This document shows positions 6,156 to 11,081 of a stretch of DNA of 11,081 bases, piece by piece. Below the pieces are notes generated by a model. That model searched no databases. It was not told the origin of the DNA and worked only from the letters and a program-made list of their open reading frames with translations. Position 1 is the first letter of the stretch, and each line of letters begins with the position of its first letter. The stretch comes from Acidobacteriaceae bacterium. Lineage in GTDB: Bacteria; Acidobacteriota; Terriglobia; Terriglobales; Acidobacteriaceae. Made by a program: the position numbers and the translations under genes. The stretch is from assembly GCA_027307295.1 (NCBI GenBank), contig DAHUXF010000055.1, positions 1-11,081 of the forward strand, read 5' to 3'.

Positions 6156-6163
6156 TCAGGCGA

Positions 6164-6904
6164 TTATACGCAGTGCTCTTCTGCCTTGCTGCGGCACCTT
6201 TCCAGCGTGCTCTGCATTTGCTGGTGGAGCAGAGACATCTGCTCCTTGGTGGCCTGCGGCGGAACATATATTGGGCTGCTGGCATACACCACGGCACGCG
6301 AGAAAGGTTTGGGTATGAGCATCCGGTCCCAGGAGTTGAGCACCCAGGCGCGTTGCACTGCTACGTAAAAACAACCGATGGGCACGCCGGTTTTCTTGGC
6401 CAGCAGGACAGGGCCGGGCTTGGCCACGTAACGAGGGCCGCGGGGGCCATCAATCGTAAACACGGCGGCATGGCCCAGTTCCAATTGCCTGCGCATGCCG
6501 ATCAGCGCTCCCACAGCACCGCGCGAACTCGATCCACGCACAGGGATAAAACCTAATCTCCGGATGATGCGGGCTATATATTCGCCGTCAAAGCTGCGGC
6601 TGGTCATCACGGCAATTTTCTGGCGGCGGAAGCGGTAGGCCGACGGAATAACGCAGCGGTGCCAGAAACACCAGATGGAAGGCAGCGTAAAACCATGCTC
6701 GTCAGCCAGACAGCCGGGTTCGGCAATAAGCGTGTAACGCAAGGTAGAGCCTACGATGCGTATCAAGAGGTATCCGGCCCAGGAGATCAGCCAGAGCTTG
6801 ACGCGATCACCAAAAGAAAAAGCGCGGGGAGCGGTGCGGGCGCGTTCACCTGAAACCTGGGCCAAGTCAGTCACATTCCGATTGTATAAGGTGCAAGAGC
6901 GCAC
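6164..6904 (-). CDS. Lysophospholipid acyltransferase-family protein (DUF374)
   Basis: This is a 246-residue member of the DUF374/LPLAT group, membrane-associated acyltransferases thought to act on lipid A-like or phospholipid acceptors. An N-terminal hydrophobic segment (about 36-58) is followed by FWHRC with the candidate catalytic His82, SRSFDGEYIARIIRRLGF (102-119), PVRGSSSRGAVGAL (121-134) and TIDGPRGPRYVAKPGPVLLA (150-169), the most diagnostic block. The GTG at 6904 is the longest start; a GTG at 6874 would remove ten residues and is also possible, since neither has a strong ribosome site. It heads a two-gene unit with ruvX. Its upstream region faces the transposable element. Confidence 0.88.
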   Translation of the reverse strand: MRSCTLYNRNVTDLAQVSGERARTAPRAFSFGDRVKLWLISWAGYLLIRIVGSTLRYTLIAEPGCLADEHGFTLPSIWCFWHRCVIPSAYRFRRQKIAVMTSRSFDGEYIARIIRRLGFIPVRGSSSRGAVGALIGMRRQLELGHAAVFTIDGPRGPRYVAKPGPVLLAKKTGVPIGCFYVAVQRAWVLNSWDRMLIPKPFSRAVVYASSPIYVPPQATKEQMSLLHQQMQSTLERCRSKAEEHCV

Positions 6905-7095
6905 ACGTGGCTCTTCAAAAGCTTCGAGTCGCGTGCGCGTTCATGCACGCATCGCTCAGGAGGACAAAAATAATGCGGCTCAGTATCGCTGTTGCGAAGA
7001 AGAGTATGGACCTCGTGATTTTACGTGCAAAATAGCCCCCATAAAAGCAATGCACTCTAGTGACCGCTGTCCCAAAAGATTCAACAGCACCAAGT
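6905..7095. other. Intergenic region between LPLAT gene and the REP/transposase element
   Basis: No full-size gene is supported here. It must contain the promoter of the LPLAT-ruvX pair, but no convincing -35/-10 pair was found. On the plus strand a perfect AGGAGG (6958-6963) lies nine bases before ATG 6973, opening a 20-codon ORF (MRLSIAVAKKSMDLVILRAK) that ends at 7035. No promoter is visible for it, so it is noted only as a candidate micro-ORF or the remains of a gene cut by the element. Confidence 0.4.
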
Positions 7096-7143
7096 TCAGC
7101 GCGCCAGCGCGACACAAGGGTAGCCCAGCGCGGCAGCGCTGGG
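7096..7143 (+). repeat. Left REP-like palindrome
   Basis: CCCAGCGC (7124-7131) and GCGCTGGG (7136-7143) form a perfect 8-bp stem with loop GGCA. It is preceded by ACAAGGGTAG, as in the right copy, and by a GC-rich arm (7096-7113) containing an imperfect GCGC hairpin. It lies about 40 bases beyond the 3' end of the transposase gene. Confidence 0.8.
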
Positions 7144-7164
7144 TGCTTGAGAGAAAGCAGGCAA

Positions 7165-7177
7165 GCGCCGTAGGCGC
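7165..7177. repeat. Short hairpin at the 3' end of the transposase gene
   Basis: GCGCC-GTA-GGCGC is a perfect 5-bp stem with a 3-base loop, four bases beyond the transposase stop codon. It mirrors the hairpin at 7631-7643 next to the start codon. Subterminal hairpins of this sort are what IS200/RAYT transposases recognise. Confidence 0.6.
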
Positions 7178-7181
7178 GGCA

Positions 7182-7625
7182 CTAACCAAAAACAAATTTT
7201 GGATCAAATGGAACGTCGTGCCTGGTTAGCAACGCAACTAACTCATCCTCATAGCTGATCTTTCGATGATGCGCTTCCTGATTATTAACATAGCGCTCCA
7301 CCGCCTGGATATTGGAAGCGCTGACGCTAAATGCTGCATATCCCTTTTGCCAGGCAAAAGCCCGGTGCATTTCGTTCATCCATTTGGAAGAGTTCGACTT
7401 CACGGTCAACACCGCTTTTGCGACCGCGATGGTGGGAGGCAATTCCACCAACATGTGCAAATGGTCCTCTATCCCGCCTACCGCTCGCACAAAAATTTTA
7501 TGATTACGGCAGATTCCTGCAATGTACGCCCATAACTTTGGTTGTAAAGATTTTTCAATGAGCCGGCGTCGTCCGGCCGTGCTGAAAACAATGTGCTGGT
7601 GGTTCTTGCTGAACGTATGGGACAT
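7182..7625 (-). CDS. IS200-like/RAYT tyrosine (Y1, HUH) transposase
   Basis: The 147-residue protein is a single-domain Y1 transposase (Transposase_17 / IS200-like family), which cuts and rejoins single-stranded DNA at hairpins. The HUH metal-binding motif is visible as H55-L56-H57 in DHLHMLVELPP, and the likely nucleophile is Tyr112 in VERYVNNQEAHHRK, the characteristic C-terminal helix. The N-terminal strand (HQHIVFSTAGRR) and the tail (YEDELVALL...F) also fit. The gene looks intact. The start ATG 7625 lies five bases from the hairpin 7631-7643, which covers the space where a ribosome site would be. The flanking inverted REP-like palindromes argue for a RAYT rather than a simple IS200. Confidence 0.9.
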   Translation of the reverse strand: MSHTFSKNHQHIVFSTAGRRRLIEKSLQPKLWAYIAGICRNHKIFVRAVGGIEDHLHMLVELPPTIAVAKAVLTVKSNSSKWMNEMHRAFAWQKGYAAFSVSASNIQAVERYVNNQEAHHRKISYEDELVALLTRHDVPFDPKFVFG

Positions 7626-7630
7626 GTGTC

Positions 7631-7643
7631 GCGCCTCTGGCGC
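7631..7643. repeat. Short hairpin just upstream of the transposase start
   Basis: GCGCC-TCT-GGCGC forms a 5-bp stem with a 3-base loop, five bases ahead of the transposase ATG on the minus strand. In the mRNA it would occupy the Shine-Dalgarno region and may limit translation. It pairs in design with 7165-7177. Confidence 0.6.
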
Positions 7644-7664
7644 TCTAATTTACACCACCCGGTT

Positions 7665-7713
7665 CCCAGCGCTTCCGCGCTGGGCTACCCTTGTTTCGCG
7701 CCTGCGGCGCTCA
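7665..7713 (-). repeat. Right REP-like palindrome, inverted relative to the left copy
   Basis: CCCAGCGC (7665-7672) and GCGCTGGG (7677-7684) form a perfect 8-bp stem with loop TTCC, followed by CTACCCTTGT and a second hairpin GCGCC-TGC-GGCGC (7698-7710). The orientation is inverted relative to 7096-7143, so the pair resembles a BIME-type arrangement around the transposase. Confidence 0.8.
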
Positions 7714-7721
7714 GTTCCCGA

Positions 7722-7734
7722 GCAATCTGATTGC
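7722..7734. repeat. 13-bp perfect palindrome beside the right REP unit
   Basis: GCAATC-T-GATTGC lies 8 bases beyond the right REP-like unit, between it and the DUF7662-like remnant. It may mark the element boundary or be incidental. Confidence 0.3.
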
Positions 7735-7749
7735 GAGTACGATGTTGCA

Positions 7750-8001
7750 TTGGCGCCTACGCATCGCTTCGCAATTGACTTGTTGGCCAACCACCGGATG
7801 TGCACAATACCCGTCATCTTTGAGCAAATCGAGAGCATCTTAGGATTTCAGCTTCCGGCAACTGCCAGGCGCAAAGCGCAATGGTGGGAAAACAATGCGA
7901 CTCGGCATGTTCAAGCAAGATCATGGCTTGATGCTGGTTTTATGATCCAAGATTGTGAACATCCCAAACGAAATTCTGACATTTACCCGTGGCTAATTTA
8001 G
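7750..8001 (+). pseudogene. Remnant of a small DUF7662-like gene, frameshifted near its 3' end
   Basis: This is the only plus-strand coding sequence I can support. The open frame reads IFEQIESILGFQLPATARR then a WW pair and HVQARSWLDAGF, a pattern typical of a family of small proteins (usually about 80-90 residues, function unknown) that I believe is labelled DUF7662. Homologous-looking sequence starts near 7762 (FAIDLLANHR). Possible starts are TTG 7750 and ATG 7798, neither with a good ribosome site. After GFMIQD the frame goes off-family and stops at 8001, whereas the next frame reads VNIPNEILTFTRG and stops at 7996, a typical family ending. One extra T in GATTGTG (7951-7957) explains this. 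The 5' side runs into the REP element, so both ends may be damaged. It converges on natB. Confidence 0.65.
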
Positions 8002-8056
8002 CCAGGATTGGCGAGTCATGCCTATTTCACGGCTGAAACTGAGACACTACCAACAG

Positions 8057-9352
8057 CTATGCGTACTTGATCCACTTCATGATTTCCGGCAGGTTGGGTT
8101 TCTTGCCGTACATCAGGATGCCAACGCGATAAATTCTGCCGCAGAGCAGGACCATGCCATAGATGGTGGCCACCATAATCCCAATAGAAATCGCAATCTC
8201 CCACCACGGCGGCGTCTGCATGGCAATCCGGCTGAACATGACCAGGGGCGCAGTGAAAGGGAACATCGACCCAAACAGAGCAATCGGTGAAGACGGATGC
8301 TGAAAGATATTTACGATGAATACAATGGAAAGGATCATGGGCATCATTACCAGAAATTGCATCTGCTGGGCTTCCTGCTCAGAATTCACCATGGAGCCCA
8401 CGGCAGCACAGAGCGTGCTGTACAAAACGTATCCCAGCAGGAAATAGATAGAAAAAAAGACGAGAAGCTTCACGCTGAGCACGCCCTTGATCATTCCCGC
8501 GGTGGCCGCCAGCGTGCCGGCAGAAAATATTCCCGCAGCCAGGGCCCATATGCCTACCTGCGTCAGGCCTACGGCTCCCACGCCCAGAATCTTGCCTGCC
8601 ATCATGTCTCTGGCGCTGGCGGTGGAAAGCATGACTTCCATGATGCGTGAAGTCTTTTCTTCCAGAATGGACCGCATGACATTAATGCCATACAGCAGGA
8701 CGGTCATGTACATCACCATGACCATGCCCAACGTTGCCAGAAACATGATTTGTGGATTCGGCGCATTTTTTCCCAGCGGGCTCTGCGCGTCAACTTCTAC
8801 CGCCTGAAGAGCGGATTCAATATCGTCATCCGTAAGCCCTTTGCTCTTCAGAGCATGGCGGCGCAGCGCATCACTGATGGTTTGAGCAAGAACGCCATTC
8901 TCAATAAAGCTGGAAACATCGCGGGTAACAAAAACAAGTTTTTTGGCCGCAATCGCATCCGGCGTCGCCCAAAGAAAGCCGTCCAGCTCTTTTAGCCTGA
9001 CCTTTTCCGTGAGCGCCGTACGCTCGGCTTCCGCAGTATTAGTGCTGACTTCAACCGTAAAGTGGATTGGCAGCTCACTGCTTTTACGGCGTGATTGCCT
9101 GGTATTGCTGAGCGGGCTTTTTTCCTGGTCCTGCTCCTGCTCAATGCGGCTGCGGATCATCTCCGCGGTATCGCGGTCAGCGGCCACTACCACCATGCGT
9201 TTCACGCCATTTTCACCACGGTTGGCCAGCATGGTGGGCACAACAGAAACGCCGAACATCAGCGCGGGAATCAGGAATGTCATGATAACGAACGAGCGCG
9301 AACGCACCCGTTCCAGGTATTCACGCCTGGCGATGATCCAGATATTACGCAT
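8057..9352 (-). CDS. ABC-2 type exporter permease, NatB-like
   Basis: The 431-residue membrane protein has the NatB/COG1668 layout. A cytoplasmic start (MRNIWIIARREYLERVRSRSF) is typical of the family and is followed by TM1 (about 20-42), a large extracytoplasmic domain (about 43-200) and five to six C-terminal TM helices. The cytoplasmic loop ILEEKTSRIMEVMLSTAS follows TM2, as in other ABC-2 permeases of this type. NatAB in Bacillus exports Na+, but most relatives have unknown substrates, so the substrate here is not assigned. The ATG at 9352 overlaps the 3' end of the ATPase gene by 8 nt (ATGCGTAA), indicating translational coupling. The two form the exporter. Confidence 0.9.
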   Translation of the reverse strand: MRNIWIIARREYLERVRSRSFVIMTFLIPALMFGVSVVPTMLANRGENGVKRMVVVAADRDTAEMIRSRIEQEQDQEKSPLSNTRQSRRKSSELPIHFTVEVSTNTAEAERTALTEKVRLKELDGFLWATPDAIAAKKLVFVTRDVSSFIENGVLAQTISDALRRHALKSKGLTDDDIESALQAVEVDAQSPLGKNAPNPQIMFLATLGMVMVMYMTVLLYGINVMRSILEEKTSRIMEVMLSTASARDMMAGKILGVGAVGLTQVGIWALAAGIFSAGTLAATAGMIKGVLSVKLLVFFSIYFLLGYVLYSTLCAAVGSMVNSEQEAQQMQFLVMMPMILSIVFIVNIFQHPSSPIALFGSMFPFTAPLVMFSRIAMQTPPWWEIAISIGIMVATIYGMVLLCGRIYRVGILMYGKKPNLPEIMKWIKYA

Positions 9353-10247
9353 TGGTCTTACCCACCGTATTGATAAAGATTTCTTCCAGGGAAGGTTCCA
9401 TCAGCTCAAACTTGTTGACGCGCGAATTTCCGGCCACCATGTGCAGCAACTCCTGCGCGTCGGCCCCCGGCGCGAGCCGGACCTCAACGTAATTTCCATA
9501 ATTGTTGTAAGCGCTTACCAGAGGATTTTTCTCCAGGAAATCGCCGTTGCCCTCATACTCAATCTGCACATTACGTTTGCCGTAGCCCGACTTGATGGTT
9601 TTCAGGTCGCCCTGCAGCACAGCGGTCCCCTGGTTGATCAGGCAGATGGCATCACAGAGTTTCTCCACCTGGTCCATGCGGTGGGTGGAGAACAGAATTG
9701 TTTTGCCTTTCTTTTTCAGGTCGAGCATCACATCTTTGAGCAGGGTGGCGTTGACGGGATCAAGGCCGAAGAAGGGCTCGTCCATGATGATGAATTCAGG
9801 ATCGTGCAGCAGCGCCGCAATGAACTGGATTTTTTGCTGCATGCCCTTGGAGAGCTCTTCCACTTTTTTCTCCAGCCAGGCGTCAATCTCCAGCCGCTGG
9901 CACCAGGCCAGCGCCTGCTGGCGCGCATGGGCCGCGGACATGCCGTGCAGCTCGCCCAGAAAAACCAGCTGATCGGAAATCTTCATCTTCTTGTAAAGCC
10001 CGCGCTCCTCCGGCAGATAGCCGACTTTTTGCAGGCTCTTACGGGCAAATGGCTGGCCCAGCAGATTGATGGAACCGGAATCGGGCGCGGTAATGCCAAT
10101 CATCATGCGGATGGTGCTGGTCTTGCCAGCGCCGTTCGGGCCAAGCAGCCCAAAAACCTGACCCTGCTCAATGCTGAAAGTCAGGTCGTTGACGGCCACA
10201 AAATGGTCGTATGACTTGCGCACCTTGTTGAGTTCAATGGTTGGCAT
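9345..10247 (-). CDS. ABC exporter ATPase, NatA-like
   Basis: This 300-residue nucleotide-binding subunit powers the NatB-like permease encoded immediately downstream. Walker A is GPNGAGKT (36-43), the signature is LSKGMQQK (132-139; a LSGGQ variant), Walker B plus catalytic Glu is IIMDEP (153-158), the D-loop is GLDP (161-164) and the H-loop is H189 in STHRMDQ. The Q-loop reads GYLPEERGLY (76-85), with Glu where Gln is usual; this variant is common in NatA-like subunits. A C-terminal extension (about 210-295) resembles DUF4162. The ATG at 10247 has AGGA ten bases upstream. The gene starts 49 nt after the PilZ gene stop, so cotranscription with it is possible. Confidence 0.93.
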   Translation of the reverse strand: MPTIELNKVRKSYDHFVAVNDLTFSIEQGQVFGLLGPNGAGKTSTIRMMIGITAPDSGSINLLGQPFARKSLQKVGYLPEERGLYKKMKISDQLVFLGELHGMSAAHARQQALAWCQRLEIDAWLEKKVEELSKGMQQKIQFIAALLHDPEFIIMDEPFFGLDPVNATLLKDVMLDLKKKGKTILFSTHRMDQVEKLCDAICLINQGTAVLQGDLKTIKSGYGKRNVQIEYEGNGDFLEKNPLVSAYNNYGNYVEVRLAPGADAQELLHMVAGNSRVNKFELMEPSLEEIFINTVGKTNA

Positions 10248-10296
10248 GAAGAGAGAATCCTGTCCCTCGAATCGCTCTATGTGGGAGTGCCTAAGG

Positions 10297-11001
10297 TTAC
10301 ACGATTTCCAGATATTGGTCGATCCAGGCCCGGACTTTCAAGCGGCGGTCATCGGCTGTATCAAAACGCAGGCCATACGCTTTATCCCCTTCGCGCTGCC
10401 AGCAGACAAAGGCGCGGACACTGATCTTCTCCTGGCCGGGCAGGTTAAGGACCAGATTAACAGGATCAGACTTGGGCAGCGGCGTGTTGGAGCGGACGGA
10501 GATTCCGCCGGAACTGATCTCCAGCGTGGTGCCAATTATGGGTGCGCGATGGCCCGACTCAATCTCAGTCTGCGAGACCAGCGGGATGCGGACATAGCGG
10601 CGCAGTTCATGAATCACCAGCAAATGCGTGGCGCGCACCACCTTCAGGACCCGTTGCCGGTCCAGCGGCTCGTCAAAGACCGCGTTAATGCCATATGCGG
10701 AGTAGCGCAACGCTTCCTGGGTGTTGCGCGCGATCCCATAGATCACCATGCGCCGGTTGGAAGCTGAGTTTCGCGCTGCCTGCAGAATCTTGTCGGCCTC
10801 AGGATCATAGAGACGCAGAATGCACGCCTCATACTTTTGCCGGTTCAGGGCTGACACCGGGTCGCCCTCCACCGGGACAATGTGTATGTTGAATTGCTTG
10901 AAACAGTCGTGCAGAAAAGCGTTGCATCCCGGATCAATGTGGACGCTGGCCGTTCTTGCAGTGATCTTCCCCGATATGGCTGCGACAGTAGTGCTGCTCA
11001 T
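10297..11001 (-). CDS. Degenerate receiver-like domain fused to a PilZ domain
   Basis: The 234-residue protein is soluble. Residues about 15-125 have the alternating strand/helix pattern of a response-regulator receiver but lack its chemistry: the strand-3 position reads CILRLYDPEAD without the usual Asp-Leu-x-Met-Pro, and the conserved Lys-Pro is replaced by FDEPLD (109-114), so phosphorylation is unlikely. Residues about 133-234 form a PilZ domain: RxxxR is R134-R138 (RRYVR), and the second motif is EISSGG (161-166), with Glu in place of Asp/Asn in (D/N)xSxxG. PilZ domains bind cyclic di-GMP; with this substitution binding is plausible but not assured. The ATG at 11001 follows AGGGAG closely. 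The gene precedes natA in the same direction. Confidence 0.82.
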   Translation of the reverse strand: MSSTTVAAISGKITARTASVHIDPGCNAFLHDCFKQFNIHIVPVEGDPVSALNRQKYEACILRLYDPEADKILQAARNSASNRRMVIYGIARNTQEALRYSAYGINAVFDEPLDRQRVLKVVRATHLLVIHELRRYVRIPLVSQTEIESGHRAPIIGTTLEISSGGISVRSNTPLPKSDPVNLVLNLPGQEKISVRAFVCWQREGDKAYGLRFDTADDRRLKVRAWIDQYLEIV

Positions 11002-11081
11002 GTCTCCCTGTACTCCCAGCTATCGGGAAGCGGAAAATTCTTTTTTAATCAACGCAGAGGCTACTCTGTTTCTACCGGCCT

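Larger units (their letters stand above)
7096..7713. mobile_element. REP/RAYT-type element: IS200-like transposase flanked by inverted palindromes
   Basis: A transposase gene (7182-7625) is bracketed by two REP-like units in inverted orientation. The segment 7114-7143 matches the reverse complement of 7665-7694 at 29 of 30 positions, and the flanking GC-rich arms are also related but more diverged. Smaller 5-bp hairpins with 3-base loops sit almost at the ends of the ORF (7165-7177 and 7631-7643). This is the layout expected of REP-associated tyrosine transposases and their cognate repeats. No target-site duplication is expected for this transposition type. The outer limits given are those of the recognisable repeat sequence, not of mapped cleavage sites. 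Confidence 0.75.

Noticed and set aside
6880..6895. TATACAAT resembling a -10 box inside the first codons of the LPLAT gene
   Set aside because: No -35 element lies at 16-18 bases, and it would place the start of transcription inside the assumed coding region.
7522..7749. Upstream extension of the plus-strand DUF7662-like frame to an ATG at 7522
   Set aside because: That part is antisense to the transposase and runs through REP palindromes; family-like sequence only begins near 7762.
8943..10214. Long plus-strand open frame of 423 codons antisense to the ABC exporter genes
   Set aside because: It overlaps two clear minus-strand genes with complete family motifs, and its translation is low-complexity and His/Gln-rich, with no recognisable domain.
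11052..11065. CAGAG-GCTA-CTCTG hairpin near the right edge
   Set aside because: The stem is only 5 bp, there is no U-run in a useful orientation, and the flanking gene is outside the window, so it is not called as a terminator.

Overview
The window looks like chromosomal DNA of a diderm, probably an acidobacterium (Terriglobales/Koribacter-like). This rests on gene content and order: an LPLAT (DUF374) gene, ruvX, mltG and a LolA-like lipoprotein on one strand, a NatA/NatB-type ABC exporter, a PilZ protein and an OprB-type porin, with moderate GC. The assignment is an inference from family style, not a database match. Nearly every gene lies on the minus strand.

Left to right: the N-terminal 271 residues of a lipoprotein run off the left edge (1-813). 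The peptidoglycan terminase mltG follows (936-1928). Next is a self-contained transcription unit, read right to left from a consensus-like sigma70 promoter at 5642-5670. Its long leader holds an M-box (ykoK) Mg2+ riboswitch (about 5444-5611). The unit then encodes an Nramp-family transporter with non-canonical metal-site motifs (3803-5116), a 71-residue single-TM protein (3570-3785) and an OprB-type porin (2133-3551). To its right are ruvX (5715-6155) and an LPLAT gene (6164-6904). An IS200/RAYT-type tyrosine transposase follows (7182-7625), flanked by inverted REP-like palindromes and abutting a frameshifted remnant of a small DUF7662-like gene on the plus strand (about 7750-8001). A NatB permease/NatA ATPase pair (8057-10247) and a pseudo-receiver/PilZ protein (10297-11001) close the window.

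The main discovery is the Mg2+ unit. An M-box reports Mg2+ starvation, the Nramp homologue has lost the Mn/Fe signature residues (DPGN becomes DAGA, and the TM6 Met-Pro-His is absent), and a small membrane protein and an outer-membrane porin are downstream in the same apparent operon. Together they look like a Mg2+-riboswitch-controlled import route spanning both membranes. The leader also holds a 24-codon ORF containing Asp-Glu-Pro-Pro, directly followed by a strong hairpin that has an alternative pairing partner. This recalls mgtL-type Mg2+ leader peptides, so control may have two layers. The unit sits between ruvX and mltG, genes that are often adjacent in this kind of cluster, so it may be an insertion.
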